Assembly (NCBI GenBank): GCA_030077755.1
Contig: JAQJZZ010000018.1
Span: forward strand, 806,001 to 870,000
From: Filosporella fistucella
Lineage: Eukaryota > Ascomycota > Leotiomycetes > Helotiales
Direction: 5' to 3'
DNA: 64,000 bases
In this document: positions 12,068 to 23,638 of the stretch, piece after piece
Layout: each line of letters begins with the position of its first letter
Numbering within the stretch: the stretch's first letter is position 1
Made by a program: the position numbers and the translations under genes
Notes under the pieces: model-generated
Database searches by the model: none
Seen by the model: only the letters and a program-made list of their open reading frames with translations
Told to the model about the DNA's origin: nothing

Positions 12068-12959
12068 ATGAGTCATGTTGGACAAAATTTTCATTCTCTG
12101 GAAGAAGAGATGCCTACGAGTTCGGTATCTCGATGGCCTTTGGTGATGGCATCACTAAGAACACTTCAACTTGTCAGTATGCGCGATATCAATCGCAATT
12201 TATGTGCTGATGAAAGTTTTCAAGGTGTCCGGGTCCATAGCCGTATGCTTAACAGGCGCTGCGGCGTCTAATTTCCAAGGGGATTGGGTAAGTTTCTTAC
12301 GATACTACAAATTATCGAACTGTACTGATCCACTTCCAAGTTTCATACTTTTAGTACGATTAAAACCATCCTAGATGATCCATTTCCTGATGAAGATTCT
12401 TCTAGCTTTATCTCTGATCAGCCTTATCTGGACGCTCATATTTTTTGCCAGCGTAATCCCACTCGCGCAACGAATTACACACTTACTAACACGTGACCAG
12501 CTATTCTTGAGCTCCAACTGGCTTCAAAAATCTACAGCACACTATTCAAATCTGTTAGTCCTTCCTCTGATAATATTCTTGGTTTTAATCTAACATCAGT
12601 TTCCCTATAGAGTTCTCGAATTCGTCGCTCTTGTTCTCTGGTTGTCTAGCTTTTCTCTTTTGGTCTGGGAATGTATGGCTGGCGATACGGTGTTTGCGGT
12701 TTTCTCGATCAGCGGTGACGAGGACACCTTGGCATATATGGCGTTGCCTTCAGTGAAAGCCGCCATCATTGAATTGAAATGTGCGATTGGATTGAGCTGC
12801 ATAAATTGGATTACGCTTGGTGTTACTATCGTTATTTCGTGTACGTCCCCTTCCGGTATCCAAACATGTTGGATCAAGATCACGGTCTGCCTTTCGCTGC
12901 TGACTCACTTTAGTAAAAAGAGGATTTTCACGATTAATATGACGAAATCTGGGAGATAA
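12068..12959 (+). pseudogene. MARVEL-like four-helix membrane protein, apparently frameshifted
   Basis: Pieces of one membrane protein appear in order. The first, ending RWPLVMASLRTLQ, is followed one base out of frame by a helix (CAISIAIYVLMKVFKVSGSI). After a gap come VLEFVALVLWLSSFSLLVWE and CAIGLSCINWITLGVTIVIS. The RTLQL start, the WE motif after helix 3 and the spacing resemble fungal MARVEL-domain proteins. The shift near 12172 has no room for an intron, so a one-base insertion (or a sequencing error) breaks the gene. The middle part, 12290-12600, does not resolve into a convincing exon. Family assignment is tentative. Confidence 0.4.
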
Positions 12960-14189
12960 GCAAAGTATTGGACAATCAGGTTGCGAGAGATTCTAGGACT
13001 CATCGGAAGATCACATGTACCTCTAGGTTCCATTAATTTTATGCATCGATTGCATACGCTTCAGAGTTCCGACAGGCTGATAATGTGTCGATGAGAGATG
13101 TCGCCTGGATTTTAGCATTCTGAGTTGTAACAAGGCTTACTAGAACCTGTAAAAACTGGTACCTACCAAGAATTAACACGTCGATCAGCCGATTATGCCA
13201 TGCTGGGGCTTTCCTCGAGGTCTTCATTCTTATAAAAGTGCTACTCCTTAAATGGAAGGATTACATTAGACGCACGACAGTGGTATATTCCAGCTGAAGT
13301 CGAAGTACGGTGACTCCAATTCAAGTTACATTTCAATCCTTACCCCTCTTCATGTTTAATATCATGCAATCACAATTTCCTTCACCAATCTTGCTCGAAG
13401 CTCCTGAGTACTGTTACAATATATGTTACTACCACAAAACACGAGAATTGCAAGGAAGGTGTACAGTGCTTAGATTCAAAAAGCCAAAGGAAATTATAAT
13501 CCTCAGAATCAAACGCGTCTCTGTGAACCACCAAGGTACATCATTTTGAAGTAGCACGATTTATGCGGGCGGATGTTTATTAGATTTGCTTCCTTCGTCA
13601 CATGTGCCATCGCGCAAAATATCATTTAATCTCAAAGGCCTCTATTCCCTTGATACCTTAGGTAACTTTTGAGTGAGGAATTGTTTCTGAGAGGACTTGG
13701 CGACGTATATAAATGGTACGATACAGAGTTGTATTGGTGTGTGAACACCCACCGCCTATCCTAGGATTGGGCAAATTGTCCGATCTTATTTATGATTCTT
13801 GGATGCACATTAGGCGTCTTAATTTGTGGTGGTGAGTGTAATGTAATTGAAAGTGAAAGCAAATTGAAATCGGAATTGAGTTTTGAAATCGAGTCTAAAT
13901 GATTCCATGTGAAGTCTGGTTTCATGCTTGTGGCCAACCAGAAGTTGGTTGACTAGTTGAGGGCTCGTTCCATCACATTATTAACTTTTACATGAAAATG
14001 ATGGGTGAAATAAAATAAGAACAAAAGAATGAGCTCCTATATCGGAAGTATCTGATTGTGGGTAAATCTATGGTAATGTTCTGAACCTTAAAATTGAATG
14101 CGAGCGAGAGGAAAGAGTCAACCCCATGTTCCTCCATACTCAAATAACCAACAAGCAAGAAGGACAAGGATTCCTCTTCACAAGAATCT
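12960..14189. other. Intergenic
   Basis: Nothing identifiable. Short open frames at 13039-13227 (-) and 13310-13549 (+) show no family features. Confidence 0.45.
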
Positions 14190-15406
14190 TCAAGCCTTCG
14201 TGCTGTCTCCTAGACCACCACTGTTTTCGCCTTGTCTATTGGCCTCCATCACTGTCTGCGGAGCATTCCAATCGTAATACAACTTTCCAGCATGGATACT
14301 CTTCCGAATCACATCTTTGGCCCGAACAAACATGTCCTTCTCATACTCTTCAATCGCCTTTTGAGATATCCCGAACTCTTTCAGTTTCCTTACAAGTACG
14401 ATAGAATCTCTCATAGCTAAATTAACTCCTTCGCCTATGAAAGGTGTGGTAACATGTGCAGCGTCGCCAATCAGTGTCACACCCTCAGCTGGCTTCCAAT
14501 TCAGCGACTCTGGTGGCATGTAGTACAATGGCCAGGGATAAAATGGGCTATCGATAGCTCTGATAATCTCCTTAATTTTCTCTGCATGGCCTCCGTAGAA
14601 ATCATCTGAAAGCATGAGTTTCTTTACAGCTTCGGCATCGGACAGATCAACCAGACTCTTCTCTGTGAAATCCTCGGGCCGCGCAAATCCAAGTTCAAGA
14701 CGGTAATGACCATCCCCTTGGCGTTGAATCCACATCATGGTACATCTGCCCATCACGATCATGGGCCCGGATTTTGCGGTTTCTTCTAACTTGGGGTAGA
14801 ATGGGTTTGAGGCATGGATTTCACCCGTCCAGAATGTCTGACCCGAGTATGTTGGCTTAGTGGAGGTGACCTGCGGATGTCAGTATATGTAAGTTTTCAT
14901 GGATTTAGAAATACTACAAGCTGCCGAACTTTACTGAATGCCCCATCAGCACCGATGACAAGCTTGAAACCAGTGGCAGTACTGCCATCTTCAAAATGCA
15001 ACTCCAACTCTCCCTTTTCATTTCGACCACAAGACTTGACTATCTTCTTCCACTGAATATTTTCCGGTGGTATTGTACTTAATAGCGCCTGCTTGATTTG
15101 TTCCCGATCAAGCTCTGGTTGATCTTCTCCCTCTCCCCACGAGAATGCTTTGTTGCCTTGATGATCATACGCGATATGAATAGTAGCATCGCCTGCACGA
15201 CCATATTCTTTGAATTTATCGTAGCAGCCTGCCTCTTCCATGGCGAGTTGGCCGCTTCCCACGTGAAGATCAAGACAGCCACCTCGAGGTGGGACATCGT
15301 AGGCGCTGCGTTCAAAGACCGTGTAAGAGAATCCAGCTCGTTGGAGGATTCCTGCCAGTGAGAGTCCTGAGGGACCACCACCAACAATGGCTATAACGGG
15401 AGACAT
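14190..15406 (-). CDS. FAD-dependent monooxygenase (aromatic hydroxylase type)
   Basis: Exons 15406-14918 and 14870-14190 encode 389 aa. The N-terminal FAD-binding Rossmann motif is GGGPSG at residues 9-14. A second FAD motif (VIGADGAFSKVR) ends exon 1, and the ribityl-binding motif GDAAHVTTPFIGEG lies in exon 2. This is the PHBH/TetX-like flavoprotein group, which uses NADPH and O2 to hydroxylate aromatic or polyketide substrates. No transmembrane helix is seen, so it should be cytosolic. No polyketide synthase or other biosynthetic core enzyme is nearby, so detoxification or aromatic catabolism is as likely as biosynthesis. Confidence 0.88.
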
Positions 15407-16311
15407 GATGTTGATTCACGTTGGAAATGGAAGAAAGTTTGATGAGTTCTTGGTTTTTGAAGTTATAGTCATGGAAATATGATAGTTGTTTAAGTATGTT
15501 CAGTCACACAGGAGTGATAAATGGTGATACAGTACAACGGAATCCGGCTTGTTCCCGAATGCCGCTTCAGGTTGTAATTTGATGATATCTCTATAATCTA
15601 TCCTTATGACAAATGTCCAACATGCAGTAGAAGTGCGAGGTTGGCATCGGACTCCGGGTACGATGCGAGGCTATGCCTTTCCGAGAGAGGATGATCCTCT
15701 ATACTGCGTAAAAATTTAGGTGGCAATTCTGATTGGGCGTGCCAAGTCTGCAGCAGCATCTATTTACGATAAATCGAAACGTCATCACTTATTCATACAA
15801 TTTTCAGACAACGTTGAATGCTTCCTCCATAAAGATAAAAAATACTTACTGCCATTGTTCGTCTTTGATAGAATGGTGAAGACCTTGCGGAGCAAGGTTC
15901 TAGAAATAAAACTGATGCAAATGATTGTCCAATTGTGGCAAGCACGTATTAACTATTTCAAAGTTGTTTATCGAAATGCTTTGCTTTGTAATTTTGTTCG
16001 CAGTCATAGAACTTGTATTTCAATTGTCGTTCGCTTTAAGCTTAGTTATTGCATCTGTTCAATTTCCTGTCCCAAAACTTTAGGGTGCAATACTTTCTAA
16101 ATTATTCTGCAGCAACATGAAAAGCCAAGAATAAGAGAATTATAAGATCCGTTTTCCGAAATTGACGGTGCACTGCATTGCTACGATTATTACATGCTTT
16201 GTACAGCGGATCAATTCTGGCGCGTGGAAAATTGAGTTGAATTCTCCAAATCTATTCTCTCCCTCACCCAAAATTCACACCGTCCCACAATATGTCATCC
16301 ACATGTACCGG
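15407..16311. other. Intergenic
   Basis: A 126-codon plus frame at 15720-16100 lies here. It has no recognisable domain and an erratic composition, so I do not call it. Otherwise nothing is seen. Confidence 0.45.
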
Positions 16312-16984
16312 TCAAACATCCGTGTATTTCAATACCACTCCATCGCATCCAGTCGGAATAATCGATCCCATTTGCAGAGTTCCTCTCGGCATACCATGCC
16401 ATCTCGTCGGGCAAGCATAAATCTTATCAAGCAGCGTGTTGTTCGCATTGATCACCTGACATCCTACAGTAGTAGCATCCGATGAGCATGTCAAAAGAGT
16501 AGAAACATAAACCGTGAATTCGGATTCAGGTAAAAATAGTACTTGGTTGCTGTAAGAGAGATAAGAGGGTTGTATTGAGGCGAAGATCTGGACGGGAGCA
16601 CGACTGCGAGTTGCAGGCGTGAAAGCGGTTAGATTTCCGGCTGTGATTGCGGGTCAGCTGTGTTCAGGTTTCAACAAGAATGAAAGGATATGGAAAAGTT
16701 GAGATCATACAGGTTCCGTGGATAGTAAAGTTTGTGGCAGCTACAGTGGTGTCGTTTGTAAGCCACCAAAAACCCTCCATAGCAAGGCTGTTGCTGAAAT
16801 AGAGGTATGCGTGCCAGCCATCGAACGCAGAGGTAGGGTTTGACACTGCGAGATTAAATGGGCCGGTGTCACTATTGATAGAATCAGTAAAGACGTTCTT
16901 AAGAATTGGGCAGGTTTCATACGCTGAAGTCAGAGCAATAATTGAAAGCGCGACGAGCAAGGCTACGACTTTGAAAGCCATCAT
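16312..16984 (-). CDS. Secreted orphan protein (200 aa), two exons
   Basis: Exons 16984-16711 and 16640-16312 encode 200 aa. An N-terminal signal peptide (MMAFKVVALLVALSIIALTS) is followed by an Asn/Thr-rich domain with several potential N-glycosylation sites (NDT, NFT, NLT, NNT) and about six cysteines, some of which could pair. I do not recognise the family. A TATA-like element lies about 90 bp upstream on the minus strand. It sits between an FAD monooxygenase and a polygalacturonase. A secreted cell-wall or effector-like role is possible, but no function can be read off. Confidence 0.7.
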
Positions 16985-17658
16985 TGGAAATGTAGATGGA
17001 AGTTGCCCAGATCGAAGTTTGCGCTTGACGTTTCAAGAAAATCTAAAGATTGACGATGTAGGCTCACATGGTTGTATATATAGAGTTGCGATCAAAGGTG
17101 AGGTGCAAATTCCTCTTTCGCACTCTACGCCGTAACCAAACTTTTGGGAGAGTCGCACCGCAGAAATTGAGGTGGGAATCGAACTTTACAGATACGAAAC
17201 GAGGTTTCGATTGGTTCGAAGACTATTGTGCCCCTCAGCGACATCATGTTCCTGCTGCACATTCAATTGTCGTTGATATTAGCCTGACGAGTAGGGTGTC
17301 ATAGGATAAAGTAACCTTGTGTATATGTGAGTATAACGAACTGCATGAATGGAACCCAAGGAAGGAAAAAGACTCGTACATAAATACGAGATTTTTTTGA
17401 TTTGCGATACAAATAACGAAGTGAACTAAATCAATAAAATTTCACAGTAATTGCATCGCAGCCCACTGAAAGTCATAGCACTAGCTGGTGAAGTACAAAC
17501 GCGGGTAGTGGGGTAATTTTTAGAAATTTGAAAGCTATGTAAAGAATGGGCAATGAATAGAATATTCACACTATTATGGCTGCTGACCATCTTGACTAAG
17601 TAGTCAGTTAGGCATCAATTTTCTAACCCAAGGAGCAACTTTGTCATCAGGAATACCC
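16985..17658. other. Intergenic; holds the promoter of the secreted orphan
   Basis: A TATATATAGAG-like tract near 17073-17084 serves the minus-strand orphan. The rest is the 3' flank of the polygalacturonase gene. No further gene is seen. Confidence 0.45.
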
Positions 17659-19061
17659 TCAAGAGCAAGCAGCAACACTTGGCACATTTGTGCAAGATCC
17701 ATATTTCTTGCCACCGGTGACAGCAACACTCGACCAAGTCCATCCAGTGCAGGCACCGCTGCCGCAAGTGATAACAACATCGTAACCAGAGCTGGATACA
17801 GCACCTGTGCCAACAATGTTCTCAATTTGAAGATCAGTGATGGGAACACCGCTTGATGCGGTTCCGCCATCAAGATCACCGCCATCGTAGTTTTGTTCGA
17901 TGAGAATACCGTATCTGTCAAATTGTCAATAAACGAATCAAACTAAATGAAGTAAAGGACTCATACTTGGAGATGGACGACAGAGTGATAGCATCGTATT
18001 TTACATTGTTGATGACACCAGTGTCGCCTTCGATGGCTTTAACACGGATACCTGTGAAATGGTCAGAACATCATTAAGTACCTGTGCAGGAGTGGCGAAC
18101 TTACCATTGACAGACTTAGTCACGGTTGAAGAGAGGAATTGAACACCGTTCACAGTATTGTCAGAACGGCCACCAACTGAACCAATGGAAAGACCATGGC
18201 CACCGGAGCAGTAGCCGTTCTTGAAGATGATGTTGGTACCAGAATTGATTGCAACACAGTCATCTTGGTTGTAGACGGTAGCGTACTCTATAAGTAAATT
18301 AGTTGGTCTCCTTTCACATGAAGTACAATTGCTCGGAGGTGTCGTCAACTTACCAATGGTGACCGAGTCGGAGGAACCAATATCAAAAGCATCGGTATTT
18401 TTCCCCAAAGAATCTCCAGCGCTGGCATCAACAGTGATGTATGCAAGCTCGAGGTTGCTAGCTCCATTGATACTGAAAACTTGCACCGGAGGGTTGAGAA
18501 TAGTAAGTGTTTCAATGAGCGAATCGGTCAAGTCGTGAGCTTGAAAGAACTTGGGCTTCGTTTTACCCGAAGATCCACCACCTCCATCCCAGTATGAGGC
18601 TCCATTACCGTTCAAAATTGAGCCTCCGTTAGCTTCACCGGCGACTTTGATGTTGGTACCGCTGACAGCGAAAAGTGGCCCAGCCCATTGGCTATATGCG
18701 AATGAAGTCTCGCCCTTAAAGATCACGACAGTGTTATCAGGCAGACCAGTCACTGGAAGAGATCAGCAAACATCTTCCACATAAACTTCTGGGGTAACGT
18801 ACTGTCAAGGGTTTTTCCGGCCGGAACAGTAAGGGTGTCCAGAATAATGGTCGAGCATGATGCCTTCGATTTGCTGGCGGATGAATATCCAAGAGATCCC
18901 GAGAATGTGCAAGTAGCAGCACGCTTCTCGATATCACGCTCTTGAAAAGCCAATTCGACATCCCTTGGAGCGGGTGCTGCCGTTGGGATGGGTGCGGGAG
19001 AGGCTGAACATGTGGCGACAAGGAGCAATGCCGCGACGGCTTGAGCTGTAATCTGCAACAT
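17659..19061 (-). CDS. Endopolygalacturonase, glycoside hydrolase family 28, five exons
   Basis: Exons 19061-18803, 18752-18354, 18287-18105, 18051-17967 and 17914-17659 total 1182 nt (393 aa), and all phases agree. A signal peptide spans about residues 1-20, and a dibasic KR at 46-47 probably ends a propeptide. The GH28 signature is complete: NTD at 205-207, DD at 228-229, His at 250 in [12 protein letters not shown], and RVK at 283-285. The spacing matches fungal endo-PGs. The C-terminus ends in a disulfide-rich tail ([11 protein letters not shown] and a final CS). The enzyme cuts homogalacturonan in plant cell walls and acts outside the cell. RVK instead of RIK is a conservative change. 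Confidence 0.96.
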
Positions 19062-19133
19062 GATTGAAATGATGGAGGATTGAAGAGTGAGAATTGGCTG
19101 ATTCTGAAAGCCAAGACGGTGCCAAGGTCTTGG

Positions 19134-19141
19134 TTTTTATA
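19134..19141 (-). promoter_or_regulatory. TATA box of the polygalacturonase gene
   Basis: On the minus strand TATAAAAA lies 73 bp upstream of the ATG at 19061, in the usual position for a strongly expressed fungal gene. Confidence 0.55.
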
Positions 19142-20495
19142 CTCATCCTTCCTCGAGCAAGCCCACAAAAGCTTGTCATGAGAATGTGTTGCGGGGTGTG
19201 TTGGGTGATTGCATTCATAGGATGCGAATATATTATTCCGCTACCAACCGCTCATCTGATGACATTTTCAAGCTTCTTGAGATCGATTGAGTGGACGCAA
19301 TAAACATGATTCCGTTCGGAAAGATGAAAGCCCCTTTTCTCCCCACACTATTCGGATATTCCAACCGAATTTGGAACCCGTTGCGGGAAGGAATTCGAAG
19401 TATCTGCAAAATTGAAATACACGGGTGACAGACCCATCTGATCGAACCTGTCAGAATTCTAGATTGTGGGTAATTAGGAATAGGTCCCATTTGACTAGAT
19501 AACATTAACTATCACTCGTATTCGCTGCGTTACTCGCTCTCGAAGCTTTGAAGCAATAACACTTCTATCTAAGGAGGAGGCACTTTTGCAGCTGCCTGGT
19601 AACTCCTCGGCAATGAAAATGTCTCACTCTTGAACCCCTGGCTTGTTGCTGGACAAGCGAATAGCACACGCAAATAGCAGCCACATCGTGGGGTACAATA
19701 TACTCCGTTAGATTCAGCTCGCGACACTGATTTTGCACCACTCAGCTTGATCTTCAGTACCGTTCATGAGAGCCCCGACATCTCAAATACGGTGTTTACT
19801 CAAGGTCCACGATAAACCTTGCAACCGGCCCTGAAATCTCCGTTAGCACGGAACAAGAAGATAAATTATCCGTGCGTGGCTAGGCTTTGAAATCTCCTTG
19901 TTCCTCGGTCCCGATATCGAAACATGAAACTTTTATTTCAATTGAAAGAAATTGGAAGTTGGAAAAATTCACAATAGCATGAAAAGATCTGCTATCGTAA
20001 AGAAATTCGAGTGTTTGCCCGGAATTTCGGTCGTTCAAGTTTCGCGATGAGAATACCCCGCTTTAAGCACCACAAGTTAGGAACACTTAACATAATCGTA
20101 GGGACTCAAATCTAGCTTGGAGATGCGTGGGTCAAATCGACAGTCTCTGGGAGTGGCGATATGAGATTTATTGTCTCGTGCTCAATCACTTGCACCGCAG
20201 TTTTATTCTTACCGTCTTTCAAATGATTCTAGAAGCCTGCAGTGCTTCGCTTTCATATATAGCTAGGAAGCTGTAAATTAATTATCCAAAACCGAATTGA
20301 AACCCCAAACTATTCCCTTGCTTCTTGTTGTGGGTAGTACTTGGCTAACTATGGCTTACAAATGAGAGATATTATTCTCAGAATATGTTAGTAAAGGCCA
20401 ACGAAGGGGTATGCAAAGAAAAGACAGAAAGAAAATGTCCTATGTCCTAGAGCCTAAGTTTTATCCGACAGACTTCCAAATTCCAAAATTCTGAC
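19142..20495. other. Long upstream region of the polygalacturonase gene
   Basis: This 1.4-kb stretch has no supported gene. It probably contains the regulatory region of the pectinase, but I identify no specific operator by eye. Confidence 0.45.
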
Positions 20496-20840
20496 TCAGA
20501 GCACTCCCTTCATATACTTAACAATCCACAAAATATGAATCTCACTGGAAATCAGGGGAATACAAAGACCCTCATTCGTAGCATCATAATCCTGCTGTGC
20601 ATTCCCATCCTCGCAATCGTCATCCTTCGCGAAATGGAAAAGTACACAGCTGCCCATATCCGCAGTCTCAAATGACCTGCGGTTTATAGGTGTATCACTG
20701 CATCCATCATCCACAGTCCCACTAAGCACGCCACTCGGATTTGATTCACATTCGCTGTCGAGATAGACCACAAAGTTCCATCGTGCCTTAGCCAGTGGTA
20801 GTATTGCTAGCATGAGGAGAGTCTTTTTCAACATCTTCAT
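20496..20840 (-). CDS. Small secreted cysteine-containing orphan
   Basis: The frame encodes 114 aa; a start at the second or third Met is also possible. Residues 1-19 form a signal peptide (LLMLAILPLAKA). The mature part is acidic, with five cysteines (SEC, GCSD, SCVL, DCED, LCIP) and segments such as WNFVVYLDSEC. This is the profile of small secreted proteins or effector candidates in plant-associated fungi. The C-terminal 20 residues after CIPL look less constrained, so a splice site may be missed there. No family is recognised. Confidence 0.55.
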   Translation of the reverse strand: MKMLKKTLLMLAILPLAKARWNFVVYLDSECESNPSGVLSGTVDDGCSDTPINRRSFETADMGSCVLFHFAKDDDCEDGNAQQDYDATNEGLCIPLISSEIHILWIVKYMKGVL

Positions 20841-22133
20841 CGTGGGCGGATGTTATTTGATTGTCGTCCAGGCTAGTGGCCGTGAATACAGTCTTCTTTC
20901 TCTGACGAACTTTTATGTGATCGTCCTGGTAGATATTCTCGACTCCGTCTTCGGGGAGGGTCTCAATTTGTGGAGTTGATTCGGTGAAAGTAAGAATTGC
21001 TTTCCGAAATACCGTGGGGTCAAATTTCTAAGGTATCTCGTAAAATAGATCTCTTTCCCACTTCGGATTGTGAAGAAGATATCGAATTGGAAAAGGGACG
21101 TCTGACTCGTAGTCTTGTCTGTATTGTTCAAAGAGAACGTCTCTCCAGGTGGTGTTCAAATTTCTGCTCGTCATTCTTGCGAAAGTAAGGTCCAGTTTAT
21201 ATTCTGAACTTGGTCATGAGAGGCGATGATGTGAGCGACTTGTGTCTTTTGGGGTGATCCGAGCTAGTTCTGTTTTCAAATGTGCTGAATTCGACGTAAT
21301 TTCTCACAGGATAATTGAGAATGTTCCTTGATCAGCTCAATCTTGCAGGCAGCAAAGCCCTTGGAAATCCTTCGAAATGTGTTAGAATATGCTAAAAACT
21401 CAATAAGGCAATATTGTACTCTTCATTCGCGGTGATGCAATGCTCCTGGTATCTTCAGCTAAATTCAAGGGGGAGTTCTCTCCGCTAGCTGTTGATGTTG
21501 GAGTTAATCACTTCTTGGAATGAATGCAATGTGACTTCGTGACGTCGCAAAAAGCATGCCCGCATGTGATCGTGCGGTGAAGGCAACACCACCCCGCTAC
21601 CATGTCTATTCGGTTCTTTGGTCGTCGACCTCACTCTGCAGTAGCACTGACAGAAGTGACATCTGATCACACCATAAATTGTGGAAGCTAACATGCTGCT
21701 GAGGACAAGCAGCCTGCTGTATGTGATGCTCGGTTCATCCTACTTTCGGCGTGTGACATACTAGGAAGCGGACTTCACCAGTGACGGGATTGAATTTCAT
21801 TCAATACTTTTTACCCCCTTTGTAAAACTGTGCCTGAACTTGATAAATGATTTCGTATTCAGGTTCTGGGTAGAAGAGAAGTACGCTTTGAGACGTAAAG
21901 TGGAAAATTTCGCTGTTTGAACAGATGACTAGAGATTTTGATACAGGCAGCGCTCGAACGAATTGAGGTTGTGACTTCAAACAGTCAAGACACGCTGGAA
22001 AGGAGGAAGTGGTGCTGCATATTGAAATTAAGATCTGAGTAAAGATATCTGAACTAGAGACAGCAAGGATATCTTTATTCTTTGAGATTGATGAAGTCCA
22101 GATAGTTGATGTGAAATCTGATTCCCAGTTCCT
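20841..22133. other. Intergenic
   Basis: I see no gene. Short frames at 20913-21188 and 21485-21694 overlap in opposite strands and lack family features. Confidence 0.45.
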
Positions 22134-23098
22134 TCAGACATTTTTCGACTTCAAGGTCTTACTTCTCTGTTTCAACATATATGAGTACAAGAAATATGAG
22201 CCTAGAGTCATATTAGGTTTTGGTAAAGGCAGACGTACGGCAATTCTGATTGACTCACCTGGAAAATACAGCCCAAGCTCTCCGTACATAATACCACGTA
22301 ACTTTGTCGACTCTGCTTCTCCAAGAGCTCTATAAACCAACCACATCTCAGCGCCTATCCCAATAGGATAGATCAAGACAAACGCGCTGTATCTCAACCA
22401 GACGACAAGTTTTGGAATGTATCCAGTCAACATCAGAGCGAAATATCCGTACCGAATCACTTCGCCGATACTCCACATGACAAGCATGACGGTGTATGCA
22501 GGTGAGCGCGCAATGATGGGGAATGGACGAACAATAGTCCACAAGACCAGATTCTTTGCTACGGTTTGAATGAAAGTTGGAATCAATGGTGCTCGCACCA
22601 GCCCTATGTTGGCGTCAGCGATGCCGAGGTATGAACATTCGAATGTGTCTCGTTTCTCGACGCCAATTTGCAACATGACTCAGTGAAGGAGGATGGAAAT
22701 TGATTTCTACTAACCGATAGCAGCATGCACCACTTCAAGGAGAGCGATTGTCTGAATCCATTTTGCTAAACCCCCAACAATCTCGTATGTTTTGTCATAA
22801 GATGCAAGTGAACCAGACGACACAGTGCGGATCAGAAGACTGAGCCACAGAGCAGCAAACGTGCCATTGTATAAAGTCAAATAGAGAGATTTGATAGACA
22901 ACTCCATATTCAAAACTTTCGTACTGGGTAGCCGCAGCTTACCCGTTGCTGAAGTCGATTGAGGAGTTGTGAAGAATTTTCAGTTTGGCATGTGGAGTCC
23001 GAGCTCCAGTAAATTGCTGGAAACAGATGACCGTGATGACCTTCAACAGTATCAGATATAGGTACCCACTTACCTTTTGCCATACTTCCTACAGTCAT
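22134..23098 (-). CDS. Very-long-chain 3-hydroxyacyl-CoA dehydratase (Phs1/HACD type), four exons
   Basis: Exons 23098-23074, 22948-22715, 22603-22259 and 22201-22134 add up to 672 nt (223 aa). This ER membrane enzyme performs the third step of very-long-chain fatty acid elongation, dehydrating 3-hydroxyacyl-CoA to trans-2-enoyl-CoA. Diagnostic stretches are LLEVVHAAIGLVRAP, WSIGEVIRYGYF and LRYSAFVLIYPIGIGAE. In the last, Tyr165 and Glu172 have the seven-residue spacing of the catalytic Tyr/Glu pair in yeast Phs1. Six hydrophobic helices fit the family. The C-terminus (LKQRSKTLKSKNV) is lysine-rich like an ER retention tail. The first exon is only 25 nt. Confidence 0.9.
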
Positions 23099-23638
23099 AG
23101 ATTGAGATCAACTGTATTTCGTCTTCACTTTGTAAGCCCGATGCTTCTTTGGACCTGGAGTCCAGTTTTCCATGTATGGGTCACGTGATGCTCCAAGATT
23201 TCTTCCTGATCTGCCCCTCACTACCTAGGTACCGTACGTTTTCGCCGCACTCTCAAAACATGAATGACAAAGCTTACTTGCGATAATCAAATCTAATAAT
23301 CATTCGACTATTTTTCTGATACAATGTATAATCCTTTCCTTTCCAAGTTTTGGAGCTTGCCAAGGACCATGGAGTTTTCAGCGCTTGTCCCACTCCTAGG
23401 ATTGGCCAAAATCACAAAACACCAACACGCAGCAATCCTCCTTGAAACGCGAATTTTCCTTCTTGCATATCCCCGATAGAACCTTTTACCAGCCCAGGAC
23501 TAGTAGGGTGTCTTTGGCAAGGTCTATGCGCTTATCCTCCAAGCAACCGTATCCTATAATTTGACAATCCTGTTGACGCTTTCAATTTCTTAACTCTACA
23601 TCTATACTATCTCACACCTAATCCCCAGCCAACATCAT
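23099..23638. promoter_or_regulatory. Shared divergent promoter region
   Basis: About 540 bp separate the minus-strand dehydratase ATG from the plus-strand GIY-YIG gene ATG. The right half has a CT/CA-rich leader typical of fungal transcripts. No specific binding site is assigned. Confidence 0.45.

Noticed and set aside
15720..16100. 126-codon plus frame
   Set aside because: Irregular composition, no recognisable domain and no promoter features.
17604..17921. 105-codon minus frame
   Set aside because: It is the wrong frame across the last exon of the polygalacturonase, whose true frame ends at 17659.
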